Positions 10,574 to 19,560 of a stretch of DNA of 64,000 nt are shown one piece after another. Source of the stretch: Paracoccaceae bacterium (GTDB lineage: Bacteria; Pseudomonadota; Alphaproteobacteria; Rhodobacterales; Rhodobacteraceae); assembly GCA_004153385.1 (NCBI GenBank), contig SDAL01000002.1, positions 522,291 through 586,290 of the forward strand, written 5' to 3'. The notes below the pieces were generated by a model. It saw only the letters and a program-made list of their open reading frames with translations. It was not told the DNA's origin and searched no databases. The position numbers and the translations under genes were made by a program. The first letter of the stretch is position 1. Each line of letters starts with the position of its first letter.

Positions 10574-11005
10574 TTATTGATTTTTGATGATATTTCGCGT
10601 GTATGCGCAATCCTGCCCCAAGAAGAATTTCTGTAAAATCAGCGGCTGGGATGGCATTTTGCCATTGCTTGCGATCGTAAACAATGTGGCCGACGAGCGG
10701 AGTTTCAGCGCATCGGTTGATCCCAGGATCGTATCAGCGCTTAAATCCGTATTGCAAAGCAATGCATTTGCTGCGGCCTCCAGCCTGTCGCGCAAAACCG
10801 GTTCTGCCAGATAGGCCTTTGCCTCTGCCAGATCTTCAATCGCATAAAACTGCGCGACATCCGAGCGGCCCAATCCCCGCAGTTGCGGAAAGATCCACCA
10901 CATCCAATGTGTGCGTTTGCAGCCTGCGCGCAGCTCGGCCAGGGCCGTGTCGAAGCTGCGCGCCTGCGCGGTTAGAAACCGGTCCAGACCGATCCCATCG
11001 GGCAT
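10574..11005 (-). CDS. DUF1810 family protein
   Basis: The 143-residue protein contains the DUF1810 hallmark segments FLTAQARSFDTALAELRAG, HWMWWIFPQLRGLGRS and AKAYLAEPVLRDRL. The start at 11005 lies five bases after the thyX stop, so it is very likely cotranscribed with thyX. A longer version from 11041 would overlap thyX. DUF1810 proteins are small cytoplasmic helical proteins of unknown function. The 230 bases downstream, up to the convergent hydrolase, contain nothing recognisable. Confidence 0.85.
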   Translation of the reverse strand: MPDGIGLDRFLTAQARSFDTALAELRAGCKRTHWMWWIFPQLRGLGRSDVAQFYAIEDLAEAKAYLAEPVLRDRLEAAANALLCNTDLSADTILGSTDALKLRSSATLFTIASNGKMPSQPLILQKFFLGQDCAYTRNIIKNQ

Positions 11006-11010
11006 CACGA

Positions 11011-11925
11011 TCAGCCCCAGATGGCGGTGAACTCCCGCCACTCGCCTTTGGACATACCAGATGTTTCTTGGGTGACCTCCTCGCCGGCCAGACGCCGTTT
11101 AAGGACCTCTACCGCGCGGCCAGACATGTTGACGGCCCCCAGGCGGTAATCCTCGAACGCCTCATAGGCGGCCGGGACCCAGTCGCGCACGATATCGCAC
11201 ATCGTGTCGGCATAGGTACGGATTTCATACTGCGCGTGGCTGTCGGCGCGCAGCCGCAGGAAATGGAACAGGTTGTGCAGATCCACCTTCCAATACCATT
11301 GGGTATAGATATTGGCGGGCAGGTTCATCCGCGCCAACTCGCGCGCCAGCCCCTGTTTCCCGCTTTCGTCATCAGGTGTCAGCATGTCTTCGTAGTGGTC
11401 ATAGGCGCGCATCGCATCTTCACGCAAAATATCCAGAACGCGCGCGGCCTCGTCGCCTTGCAGGACCAGACCACGGCCTTGATGGTTGCTTTTGGATTGC
11501 GCGGCCAGTTGCTCTGGCTCGGGGATGTAAAATTCCCGATCAAGGATCGAGTAGCGCGCTGAATATTCGTTCACATTGGCGGTGCGGTGGCGGATCCATT
11601 GCCGCGCTACAAACACCGGAAGTTTCACGTGGAATTTCACTTCGCACATTTCGAACGGTGTGGAATGCCAGTGCCGCATCAGATACCGGATCAGCCCGCG
11701 ATCATCGGAGACTTTCTTGGTGCCACGGCCATAGCTGACGCGTGCGGCCTGGGTGATGGCATTGTCATCGCCCATATAATCGATCACACGCACCAGTCCG
11801 TGGTCCAGCACCGGATGCGCGGTATAAAGCCGCTCTTCCATCCCTGCAGACACAACACGGCGCGTGCTGGACAGGTTCGCGCGCTGGTCCTCGATTTCTG
11901 CAGCTTGTTCGGGGGTGAGCGACAT
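11011..11925 (-). CDS. thyX: Flavin-dependent thymidylate synthase ThyX
   Basis: The 304-residue enzyme carries the ThyX signature [14 protein letters not shown] at residues 112-125, which binds dUMP and FAD. It makes dTMP from dUMP using methylenetetrahydrofolate and NADPH. The ATG at 11925 is selected because GGAGG lies five bases upstream; a TTG four codons earlier is less likely. The length is usual for alphaproteobacterial ThyX. It is followed by a DUF1810 gene. Confidence 0.95.
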   Translation of the reverse strand: MSLTPEQAAEIEDQRANLSSTRRVVSAGMEERLYTAHPVLDHGLVRVIDYMGDDNAITQAARVSYGRGTKKVSDDRGLIRYLMRHWHSTPFEMCEVKFHVKLPVFVARQWIRHRTANVNEYSARYSILDREFYIPEPEQLAAQSKSNHQGRGLVLQGDEAARVLDILREDAMRAYDHYEDMLTPDDESGKQGLARELARMNLPANIYTQWYWKVDLHNLFHFLRLRADSHAQYEIRTYADTMCDIVRDWVPAAYEAFEDYRLGAVNMSGRAVEVLKRRLAGEEVTQETSGMSKGEWREFTAIWG

Positions 11926-12086
11926 ATTGGCCTCCAAGGATTCGATGGCTTCTTATAAGAGGGTGGGCCCCAGCCGACAACACGCAGGGCCGATCTAATC
12001 CGGCGGATACGGGCGTTGGGCGGGCTTGTCCTTTGATCCGCGTGGGTTAGGTTGTGGGGCATATGTATGTGCAAAGGAGGGGCGCG

Positions 12087-12521
12087 ATGAAAGTTGAATA
12101 TCTTCACACCATGGTCAGGGTTCTGGATCTTGAGAAAAGCATTGAATTTTACAAGATGCTGGGCCTGAAAGAGCGCACGCGCAAGGAAAGCGAAGCGGGA
12201 CGGTTCACCCTTGTGTTCATGTGCCCGCCAGATCAGGACGATGGCCGTGCCGATGTGGAACTGACGTGGAATTGGGATGGCGATAGCGGCCTTCCGTCCG
12301 ACAGCCGCCATTTCGGGCATCTCGCCTATCGGGTCGAAAATATCTACGAGATGTGCCAGCAGCTTATGGATGCAGGCGTGGTGATCAACCGTCCGCCGCG
12401 CGACGGGCACATGGCCTTTGTACGCTCGCCTGACAATGTGTCTATCGAGCTTTTGCAAATGGGCGAGCATCTGCCCGAGCAGGAGCCTTGGGCAAGCATG
12501 GAAAACAAGGGCACCTGGTAA
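12087..12521 (+). CDS. gloA: Lactoylglutathione lyase (glyoxalase I)
   Basis: The 144-residue VOC-fold protein has the four metal ligands in place: H7, E58, H78 and E121. The start is set by AAAGGAGG just upstream of 12087. It converts the hemithioacetal of methylglyoxal and glutathione to S-lactoylglutathione in the cytoplasm. It is divergent from thyX and convergent with pth, sharing a strong terminator with pth. Confidence 0.92.
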   Translation: MKVEYLHTMVRVLDLEKSIEFYKMLGLKERTRKESEAGRFTLVFMCPPDQDDGRADVELTWNWDGDSGLPSDSRHFGHLAYRVENIYEMCQQLMDAGVVINRPPRDGHMAFVRSPDNVSIELLQMGEHLPEQEPWASMENKGTW

Positions 12522-12555
12522 GTCGGCACCCACGTTTGCCTGACGATTTTTCTAC

Positions 12556-12588
12556 AAGGGGGGCGGTGCTATGTGGCACCGCCCCCTT
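12556..12588. terminator. Bidirectional terminator between gloA and pth
   Basis: A stem of about 13 base pairs (AAGGGGGGCGGTGC / GCACCGCCCCCTT) with a six-base loop, flanked by T-rich sequence on the plus side and by A-rich TTTTTCT complement on the other, ends both convergent genes. Confidence 0.85.
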
Positions 12589-12617
12589 GCCGTTTGCCTT
12601 TCAAAGGGCATCGGTTT

Positions 12618-13364
12618 TCAGCGGCGGAATTTGTCGGCCAGTCTTTCAAGCGGACTGCGCGGATCATCCTCGCGTTCAGGCTGTGACGGTTGCACGGGTT
12701 TTGCGGTGGTTTTGGCGGCGTTTTTTGCGGCGGGGGGCTGGCTTGCGCGCGCATCAGGCGCTGCGTCCGGGCCGCGTTGTCCGGTGGAGCTGCGCGCGGG
12801 CGCAACCCTACGGGCAACGGCGTTCAGGAACTTGCCGCTATCGCCGTTGGCAAGATCCGCGGCCCCATCGCTGATCCCGCGTAAAAGATCATCCAGCCCG
12901 TCTTCCTCGGCTTTGGCAAAAGGCGAGAGCACATAGCCCGATACGCGGTCTTTGTGGCCCGGATGGCCGATTCCCAACCGCACGCGGGCATATTCGGGCG
13001 ACATATGCGCATGGATCGACCGCAAGCCGTTGTGACCTGCATGGCCGCCGCCCTGCTTGACGCGGCATTTCCCCGGTGCAAGGTCCAGTTCGTCATGGAA
13101 CACCGTCATATCCTGCACGTCGAGTTTATAGAAATCGGCCGCTGCACGAACCGATTGACCCGACAGGTTCATAAATGTTTCTGGCTTGAGCAGGATGATA
13201 CGGGTACTACCGATGCGACCTTCGCTGACTTGGCCCTGAAATTTGGCCCGCCATGGTGCAAAACCATGATCGGCGGCAATCCGGTCCAGCGCCATGAACC
13301 CGATGTTATGACGTGTGCCTTCGTATTTCGCGCCGGGATTGCCCAGCCCCACCCAAAGTTGCAT
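12618..13364 (-). CDS. pth: Peptidyl-tRNA hydrolase
   Basis: The 248-residue protein has the Pth core with GLGNPG, the catalytic H19 in TRHNIG, the KPETFMNLSG segment, HDELDLAPG and GGGHAGHNGLRSI. It recycles peptidyl-tRNA by cleaving the ester bond. The core ends near residue 190 and is followed by a basic, Ala/Pro-rich tail (PAARSSTGQ-like, AAKNAAKTTAKPVQPSQPE) commonly seen in Rhodobacteraceae. It lies downstream of rplY in the same direction, the common alphaproteobacterial order. Confidence 0.95.
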   Translation of the reverse strand: MQLWVGLGNPGAKYEGTRHNIGFMALDRIAADHGFAPWRAKFQGQVSEGRIGSTRIILLKPETFMNLSGQSVRAAADFYKLDVQDMTVFHDELDLAPGKCRVKQGGGHAGHNGLRSIHAHMSPEYARVRLGIGHPGHKDRVSGYVLSPFAKAEEDGLDDLLRGISDGAADLANGDSGKFLNAVARRVAPARSSTGQRGPDAAPDARASQPPAAKNAAKTTAKPVQPSQPEREDDPRSPLERLADKFRR

Positions 13365-13538
13365 TGCCCGCTATCCTTTGATCCGTTCCATCGGCCTGTG
13401 TCGTCGCCGTCCGCCCGAGCGCCCTCAGGCTGGAGTGCCCGACAGCACGCTGTTACGGGATATGGCACGCAAGGCGTCGTGAAAAGGGGGGGCTTGCGTA
13501 GAAGTTGGCGCGGGGGGCGTCTCCTTTGGTGGCCCCTT

Positions 13539-13570
13539 AAAAAAAAACGCGGAGCCATCAGGCCCCGCGC
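13539..13570 (-). terminator. Terminator of rplY
   Basis: On the minus strand GCGGGGCC-TGAT-GGCTCCGC is followed by a run of nine T, about 35 bases past the rplY stop. Transcription of pth therefore probably needs either read-through or its own promoter in the 170 bases that follow. Confidence 0.85.
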
Positions 13571-13605
13571 ATTTATCAATTATCGATTGCCCGTGGGCAA
13601 AAGGA

Positions 13606-14232
13606 TCACTCTTCCGCGTCTGCGGCTTCTTCATCCGCTTCTTCCGCATCGGCCGTGCTCAGGCCGCGCGGTGCAGCAAGGTTCGCAATGACGAAATCAC
13701 GATCGATCGTGGGTTTCGCGCCTTTGGGCAGGTTGACTTCGGAGATGTGGATCACATCGCCGATTTTCTTGCCTTCGAGGTCGACCACGATCTGGTCCGG
13801 AATGTCGCCTGCCATAACGTTCAGCTCGACTTCGGGGCGCACTGTGGTCAGAACGCCGCCTTGTTTCAGGCCGGGCGCTTTGTCTTCGTTGATGAATTCA
13901 ACATGCACGAAGAGCGAGATACGCGAGTTACGGTGGGTCCGCATGAAATCGATATGGGTCGGCAGATCCTTGACCACATCTTTCTGGACGCCACGGCAGA
14001 TCACGCGCACGTCATCATGACCTTCAACCTTCAGGTTGAACAGGGTCGACATAAAGCGGCCTTTGCGCAGGCGGGTCAACAGTTTGTTGTGGTCAAAGTT
14101 CAGGGCAACCGGCTCTTTGCCATCGCCATAAACGATACCGGGCACCTGGCCCTCGCGACGTGCTGCGCGAGCGGCCCCCTTGCCCGTCCCCGTGCGCACG
14201 GTGGCTTCGATCGTTTCGATCTCTTTCGCCAT
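13606..14232 (-). CDS. rplY: 50S ribosomal protein L25 / general stress protein Ctc
   Basis: The 208-residue protein has the N-terminal L25 5S-rRNA-binding domain ([26 protein letters not shown] cut here as separate motifs TGTGKGAAR and GQVPGIVYG) and the C-terminal TL5/Ctc domain ([30 protein letters not shown]), ending in an acidic tail [15 protein letters not shown]. It binds 5S rRNA in the central protuberance of the ribosome. It is immediately upstream of pth. Confidence 0.95.
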   Translation of the reverse strand: MAKEIETIEATVRTGTGKGAARAARREGQVPGIVYGDGKEPVALNFDHNKLLTRLRKGRFMSTLFNLKVEGHDDVRVICRGVQKDVVKDLPTHIDFMRTHRNSRISLFVHVEFINEDKAPGLKQGGVLTTVRPEVELNVMAGDIPDQIVVDLEGKKIGDVIHISEVNLPKGAKPTIDRDFVIANLAAPRGLSTADAEEADEEAADAEE

Positions 14233-14348
14233 TTTTTATCTCCAAATATAAAAATCAGACCGCCTCCAAGGGTGCGGCCCATTGAAGTTGCGCGCATAAA
14301 GTCAATCCGGCCGAAAGGCAAGGAAAAATGCGGCCATAGCCTTTATAA

Positions 14349-15512
14349 TCAGCTGTATTCGTCCAGAAAACCGTTCGGCAAAAGCAGGTTATGACGCCCC
14401 AGAGCGTGCACGTTTTTCTCGCCGCACAGCGCCATTGTCACATCCAGTTCCTTGCGGATGACCTCGAGTGCGGCACTCACGCCTTTTTCACCCATAGCGC
14501 CCAAGCCGTGGATGAAAGCCCGTCCTATAAAGGTCGAATCCGCGCCGAGCGCCAGCGCCTTGAGCACATCCTGACCGGAGCGGATACCGCTATCCATGTA
14601 GATTTCCATATCGTCGCCCACCGCCCGCCGGATGCGCGGCAACATGCGAATGGCGCTGAGTGCACCGTCCAGCTGGCGCCCGCCGTGGTTGGACACCACA
14701 ATCGCATCGGCCCCGAAATCCTTTGCGATCAGTGCGTCCTCCTCGTCCAGAATACCTTTCAGGATCATCTTTCCGCCCCATTGGTCGCGGATACGCGCGA
14801 TCTTGGACCAGTCGAGTTTCAGATCGAACTGTTCGGCGGTCCAGCTGCCAAGGCTGGAGGCATCGGTGACGCCCTTGGCATGGCCCACGATATTGCCGAA
14901 AAACCGCCGTTTGGTTTGCAGCATCTCAAGGCCCCACTGCCATTTCGTGGCCAGATCCAGCAGCACGGGCAGGGTCAGTTTCGGTGGCGCCGAAAGCCCG
15001 TTTTTCAGGTCCTTGTGGCGCTGGCCCAGAATTTGCAGATCCAGCGTCAGAACCAGCGTGGTACAGCCGGCTTTCTTGGCGCGCTCCAGCGTGGCGTCCA
15101 CGAAATCCTGATCCTTCATCACATAAAGCTGGAACCAGAACGGTGCGGGGGAATGGGCTGCGACGTCCTCGATGGAGCAGATCGACATGGTCGACAGGGT
15201 AAAGGGCACACCGGCCTTGGCGGCAGCGCGCGCCGCCTTGATCTCGCCATCGGCGCGCTGCATTCCCGTGAGGCCGACGGGGGCCAGCGCCACCGGCATG
15301 GCCACATCCTCGCCCATCATCGTGGTCGCGGTTGATCGCCCTTCCATATCCACGGCCACTTTCTGGCGCAGACGGATTTTCTCGAAATCGGTCGTGTTCT
15401 CGCGGAACGTCTGCTCGGTATACGAGCCGCTTTCGGCATAGTCGTAGAACATTTTCGGAGTGCGCCGTTTGTGCAGACGTTTGAGGTCGTCGATACAAGT
15501 GATCACGGGCAT
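14349..15512 (-). CDS. lldD: L-lactate dehydrogenase / FMN-dependent alpha-hydroxy-acid dehydrogenase
   Basis: The 387-residue protein shows the alpha-hydroxy-acid oxidase fold: YYDYAESGSYTE-like N-terminus (FYDYAESGSYTEQTF), LAPVGLTGMQ FMN segment, WFQLYVMKDQ, and the active-site SNHGGRQLDGA with catalytic His. It oxidises L-lactate or a related 2-hydroxy acid, passing electrons to quinone or cytochrome at the membrane. It is flanked by short intergenic regions on both sides and is probably monocistronic. The shared element at 15588-15603 lies about 75 bases upstream. Confidence 0.9.
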   Translation of the reverse strand: MPVITCIDDLKRLHKRRTPKMFYDYAESGSYTEQTFRENTTDFEKIRLRQKVAVDMEGRSTATTMMGEDVAMPVALAPVGLTGMQRADGEIKAARAAAKAGVPFTLSTMSICSIEDVAAHSPAPFWFQLYVMKDQDFVDATLERAKKAGCTTLVLTLDLQILGQRHKDLKNGLSAPPKLTLPVLLDLATKWQWGLEMLQTKRRFFGNIVGHAKGVTDASSLGSWTAEQFDLKLDWSKIARIRDQWGGKMILKGILDEEDALIAKDFGADAIVVSNHGGRQLDGALSAIRMLPRIRRAVGDDMEIYMDSGIRSGQDVLKALALGADSTFIGRAFIHGLGAMGEKGVSAALEVIRKELDVTMALCGEKNVHALGRHNLLLPNGFLDEYS

Positions 15513-15587
15513 TTGGGATCTCCGGACTATGGTGACAGGGGCGGGCTGAGTCTTTCCAATTTCAGCTTGTAGGACAACTTAGCGATT

Positions 15588-15603
15588 ATCCAGCCAGATT
15601 AAA
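15588..15603 (-). promoter_or_regulatory. Candidate upstream element of lldD (copy of that before gbcA)
   Basis: Minus strand TTTAATCTGGCTGGAT differs by one base from the element at 6352-6367. It lies in an otherwise gene-free gap between trpA and lldD. Confidence 0.3.
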
Positions 15604-15739
15604 GCCCTGTCTTTTTAAAGGCCCGTCCTTGCGGGCGAAGGTCCTTTGAAAGCCGTTGTTTATCGATCCGACGCGTTCAGCGCCCGAAAGGGGGAGCGTG
15701 TCAGTGGTATCAGGATCACTGGCCCGAGACGGCGCCCTT

Positions 15740-15767
15740 CCGGCGCGCGCGATGTGACGCGCGCCGG
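15740..15767 (-). terminator. Strong hairpin downstream of trpA
   Basis: A perfect 10-bp stem CCGGCGCGCG / CGCGCGCCGG with an 8-base loop lies 13 bases after the trpA stop. There is no T-run, so it may be a 3'-end stabiliser or Rho-assisted terminator. Confidence 0.55.
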
Positions 15768-15779
15768 TAGATCCGTGCA

Positions 15780-16571
15780 TCAGGCCGAATGCGCGCCTTC
15801 GGCCAATGATGCGACAAATTTCAGGATATCTGCGACCGGTTTTCCTTCAGCGATCTGCTTGACGATGGCAGAGCCTACAACACAGCCATCCGCGGTCCCT
15901 GCGATCGTCGCGGCGGCCTCTGGCGTGGTGATGCCAAAGCCCACGATCACCGGCAGATCGGTGGCGGCCTTGATGCGTGCCACCTCGGGGCCGACATCAT
16001 TGGCCTGCGCGGCCTGCGAACCGGTGATCCCTGTGACAGAGACGTAATAGACAAAGCCCGATGTGTTCTCGAGCACTTTGGGCAAGCGTTTTGCATCGGT
16101 GGTGGGGGTGGCCAGACGGATGAAATTCAGACCCGCTTGCTGTGCTGGCAGGCACAGCTCCACATCTTCTTCCGGCGGCAGATCCACCACGATCAGCCCG
16201 TCGATGCCCGCCGCCTTCGCATCTTGCAGAAATTGCGGCACTCCGTGGGAATAGATCGGGTTGTAATAGCCCATCATCACAATCGGTGTCGTCGTGTCGG
16301 TTTCGCGGAAAGCCCGTGCCATATCGAGCGTTTTATTCAGTGTCATCCCGCCATCGAGCGCCCGCTGGCCTGCAAGCTGGATCGTGGAGCCGTCGGCCAT
16401 CGGATCGGTGAACGGCATTCCCAACTCGATCACATCCACACCTGCCTCGGGCAGCCCCTTCATCACCGCAAGCGAGCGTTCCACATCAGGATCGCCACCC
16501 ATGATATAGGCGACGAAGGCCTTGCGGTTCTCAGCTTTGAGTGCGGCGAATTTGGCGTCAATTCTGGTCAT
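15780..16571 (-). CDS. trpA: Tryptophan synthase alpha chain
   Basis: The 263-residue TIM-barrel protein has the catalytic residues E49 ([11 protein letters not shown]) and D60 (TDPMADG) and the phosphate-binding GFGITTPE segment. It cleaves indole-3-glycerol phosphate and passes indole to TrpB. The ATG at 16571 has GGGAGG upstream. trpB is not adjacent; the next gene is the divergent ychF. Confidence 0.95.
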   Translation of the reverse strand: MTRIDAKFAALKAENRKAFVAYIMGGDPDVERSLAVMKGLPEAGVDVIELGMPFTDPMADGSTIQLAGQRALDGGMTLNKTLDMARAFRETDTTTPIVMMGYYNPIYSHGVPQFLQDAKAAGIDGLIVVDLPPEEDVELCLPAQQAGLNFIRLATPTTDAKRLPKVLENTSGFVYYVSVTGITGSQAAQANDVGPEVARIKAATDLPVIVGFGITTPEAAATIAGTADGCVVGSAIVKQIAEGKPVADILKFVASLAEGAHSA

Positions 16572-16738
16572 CTCGGGCCTCCCTTGGCAGTCGGTCCCTT
16601 TTGGCCCATGGCTGCGGGCTTGTCCAGAAGGGGCGCGCATTCGCCCCGATCCGGCAGAGTTTGACCAAAGGCGGCTGGCAGTGCTTGCTTAACAACCCGC
16701 GCGTGCCTAAGAAGCGGCAAAGCTTTCAGGAGGGCGAC

Positions 16739-17836
16739 ATGGGCTTCAAGATGGGTATCGTAGGGCTGCCGAACGTAGGCAAGTCGACCCTGTTTAACGC
16801 ATTGACCAAAACCGCAGCAGCGCAGGCGGCCAATTTCCCGTTCTGCACGATCGAGCCGAACGTGGGCGAGGTCGCTGTGCCGGATGCGCGGCTGGAACAG
16901 CTGGCCGCGATTGCGGGTTCCAAGGAGATCATCCCCACGCGTATGACATTTGTCGATATCGCGGGGCTGGTCAAAGGCGCATCCAAAGGCGAAGGGCTTG
17001 GTAACCAGTTTCTTGCCAATATCCGTGAAACCGACGCAATTGCACAGGTTTTGCGGTGCTTTGAGGACGACGACGTGACGCATGTCGACGGGCGTATCGA
17101 TCCGGTGGCAGATGCCGAAACGATCGAGACCGAGTTGATGATCGCGGATCTGGAGTCGATCGAAAAGCGCATGGCCAACCTTGTGCGTAAAATCCGCGGT
17201 GGCGATAAAGAGGCCAAAGAGCAGGAAAGACTGCTGTTGGCTGCAAAAGAAGTGCTGGAAGCGGGACGGCCTGCGCGCACAGTCGAGGTGTCGGACGAGG
17301 ATGCCAAGGCGTGGCGTATGCTGCAGCTTTTGACGGCGAAACCGATCCTTTATGTGTGCAATGTCGAAGAAAGTTCGGCGGCCACCGGTAACTCACTTTC
17401 TGCCAAAGTGGCACAGATGGCCGCGGCCCAAGGCGCAGGGACGGTCGTGATTTCTGCCAAGATCGAGGAAGAGATCAGCCAGCTGGACCAGGAGGAAGCA
17501 GAAATGTTTCTGGGCGAGATGGGGCTGGACGAGGCGGGCCTCGACCGGTTGATCCGCGCCGGATACGAGTTGTTGGGCCTTGAGACCTATTTCACCGTCG
17601 GCCCGAAAGAGGCCCGCGCCTGGACGATTCCCAATGGCACCCTTGCGCCTGCGGCCGCGGGCGTCATCCACGGCGATTTCGAGCGCGGCTTCATCCGTGC
17701 CGAAACGGTGGCATTTGCCGATTACGTGGCGTGCAACGGCGAGGCTGGTGCCAAAGAGGCAGGCAAGTTCCGCGTCGAGGGCAAGACCTATCAGGTGAAA
17801 GACGGCGACGTTTTGCACTTCCTGTTCAACGCCTGA
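16739..17836 (+). CDS. ychF: Redox-regulated ribosome-binding ATPase YchF (Obg-like)
   Basis: The 365-residue protein has the Walker A GLPNVGKST at residues 9-17, DIAGLVKGASKGEGLGNQFL switch region and the C-terminal TGS-like domain (PAAAGVIHGDFERGF). YchF prefers ATP over GTP and interacts with the 70S ribosome. The start is supported by AGGAGGGCGAC upstream. A strong terminator follows. Confidence 0.95.
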   Translation: MGFKMGIVGLPNVGKSTLFNALTKTAAAQAANFPFCTIEPNVGEVAVPDARLEQLAAIAGSKEIIPTRMTFVDIAGLVKGASKGEGLGNQFLANIRETDAIAQVLRCFEDDDVTHVDGRIDPVADAETIETELMIADLESIEKRMANLVRKIRGGDKEAKEQERLLLAAKEVLEAGRPARTVEVSDEDAKAWRMLQLLTAKPILYVCNVEESSAATGNSLSAKVAQMAAAQGAGTVVISAKIEEEISQLDQEEAEMFLGEMGLDEAGLDRLIRAGYELLGLETYFTVGPKEARAWTIPNGTLAPAAAGVIHGDFERGFIRAETVAFADYVACNGEAGAKEAGKFRVEGKTYQVKDGDVLHFLFNA

Positions 17837-17884
17837 CCCACAGGCCGAAGCGGCCAGCCGTGAGTTTTAACGCGGTTCACAAAA

Positions 17885-17914
17885 GACGCCCCGCCAGCCA
17901 GCGGGGCGTTTTTT
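17885..17914 (+). terminator. Terminator of ychF
   Basis: ACGCCCCGC-CAGCCA-GCGGGGCGT followed by TTTTTT, 48 bases past the ychF stop. Confidence 0.92.
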
Positions 17915-18513
17915 GCATTTGTAGGCAAGGCCATATGATCACGCGGTCGATGGGACGCAGTGTGCTGGGTCGGGTTGGACATGATGGTCGATTGATACAA
18001 AGCTACGGCCGGATCCGCCCTGCTCACCGAACGACTTTCAAAGACAACCTCCGGCCGCTGGGCATGTAGCGCGCCGGGCTTGGGATGGTGCCGAATAGAT
18101 ATCTGGCTGTGCAGTTTAACCGCGTTGGCGGCCAACGGTACGGCTGCATCCGACCGCGCGGGTGCGATGCTGGAGCAGGGGGCCACATCATGGCGCGCAA
18201 TCTCAGGGGAGGGGCGGTGTCACGCAGGGCTGGGAAATGTGAGATGGTGGCCGCCGCGCCGGAGGGTCCCCGCGCCGAAAAAAGGATGCGGGCGGAAGAT
18301 CGCGATGTTTGATCGAATTCACGGTCCCTCCGGTGCGCTTGGTGGTGGAGCGTGGTCTGCGTTAGGAGACGTCCACCGGAGTGTTCGGAAAACGGCGATG
18401 GTGAGGATGCCGTGGCTCAGGCCCCACCCGGTGCGTGGGCTGCGGCGTCTTGAAACCAATGATCTGCTGTGAGGGCGGGCTGATCGGCCCGCCACCGGTT
18501 GCACTTGGTTTGG
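17915..18513. other. Gene-free region of about 600 bases
   Basis: No reading frame here has a supported start or recognisable product. The only structure I see is the hairpin at 18474-18493. A small RNA cannot be excluded. Confidence 0.5.
18474..18493 (-). terminator. Hairpin downstream of the emrA-like gene
   Basis: GGCGGGC / GCCCGCC with a short loop, 21 bases past the HlyD gene stop on the minus strand; no T-run. Confidence 0.45.
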
Positions 18514-19551
18514 TTATTGCGCATCGCGTGGCACATCGACCACGACCGACAGGCCCGGCACGAGTTTATCCGCATCGGCCTGATCGGGATCGATCGTGAT
18601 ACGCACCGGCACCCGCTGGGCGATCTTGGTAAAGTTGCCGGTGGCGTTAGAGCTGGAGATCACCGAGAATTCGGAGCCTGTCGCGGGCGAGAAGTTCTCC
18701 AGCTTGCCGGTAAAGCTCTGCCCGCCAAGCGCATCCACGCTGAAGCTGACCGGCTGACCGATATCCATTCCGCGCAGCTTTGTTTCCTTGAAATTCGCAA
18801 TCACCCAGACCTCGTTGGCCACCTCGCTTACCAAGGTTGTGCCAGCGCCCACATATTGCCCGCCACGCACCCCGATCTGGCCCAGCCGCCCGTCAATGGG
18901 GGCCCGTACGACCGTGTGCTCAAGGTCAATCTCCGCAAGGCTCAACGCGGCCTTGGCGCTTTCGACATCCGCACGCAGGGTCTGGGCATTCATCTGCGTG
19001 GATTTGACGTTTTCTTCGGCCACATGCCGTGCGGCAGTGGCCTCCGACAGGGTCGCTTGGGCCTGTTGCAAGGACAGTTGCGCATCATCGGCATCGCTTT
19101 GCGATAGATAGCTTTTGTCTTGTAGCTGCGAGGCGCGCGCCCATGTTTTCTCGGCTGTGGCGAGGCCTGCCTTGGCGGCCTCCTCCGAGGCTTCGCGCGA
19201 TTGCACGGTGGCTTCGGCGGAACGGATATCCTGGGCGTTGTTGTCAAGCGCGGCTTGCGCTGAATCCAGCGCTGCCTGCGCCTGTGCAACCGCCTGCACA
19301 AACTGCCGGTCGTCGATGCGTGCGATTACGTCATCTTTCTTGACGGTTTGGAAATCCTGTACCGGCACCTCGGTGATATAGCCGGACAGCTGGGGCGAGA
19401 TCTGGGTCAACCGGCCCCGGATATAGGCATCGTTGGTGCGCGCGATGGAGCTTTGGAATGGCGGGATCTGCCATGCGTATAGCACGAAACAAAGACCAGC
19501 GAACCCGATGACAAGGGCGACAATAGACGGCATGAAACGTTTCAATGACAT
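18514..19551 (-). CDS. HlyD/EmrA-type membrane fusion protein
   Basis: The 345-residue protein has one N-terminal membrane segment (residues about 9-30), biotinyl-lipoyl halves (ISPQLSGYITEVPVQDFQTV and HTVVRAPIDGRLGQIGVRGG), and a long Ala/Gln-rich coiled coil between them (about 80-200). It is the periplasmic adaptor that links the MFS pump to an outer-membrane channel. It is nine bases downstream of the MFS gene, in a marR-emrB-emrA order on the minus strand. No TolC gene is nearby. Confidence 0.9.
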   Translation of the reverse strand: MSLKRFMPSIVALVIGFAGLCFVLYAWQIPPFQSSIARTNDAYIRGRLTQISPQLSGYITEVPVQDFQTVKKDDVIARIDDRQFVQAVAQAQAALDSAQAALDNNAQDIRSAEATVQSREASEEAAKAGLATAEKTWARASQLQDKSYLSQSDADDAQLSLQQAQATLSEATAARHVAEENVKSTQMNAQTLRADVESAKAALSLAEIDLEHTVVRAPIDGRLGQIGVRGGQYVGAGTTLVSEVANEVWVIANFKETKLRGMDIGQPVSFSVDALGGQSFTGKLENFSPATGSEFSVISSSNATGNFTKIAQRVPVRITIDPDQADADKLVPGLSVVVDVPRDAQ

Positions 19552-19560
19552 AGCGGACCT

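Noticed and set aside
12954..13691. Long plus-strand frame over pth and rplY
   Set aside because: It is a shadow of two clear genes on the other strand.
15740..15767. Hairpin considered as a repeated element like those in the IS transposase
   Set aside because: Its stem sequence differs and its place right after trpA is better explained as a transcript end.
17931..18472. Possible small genes in the 600-base gap after ychF
   Set aside because: Short frames only, no ribosome site or known product.
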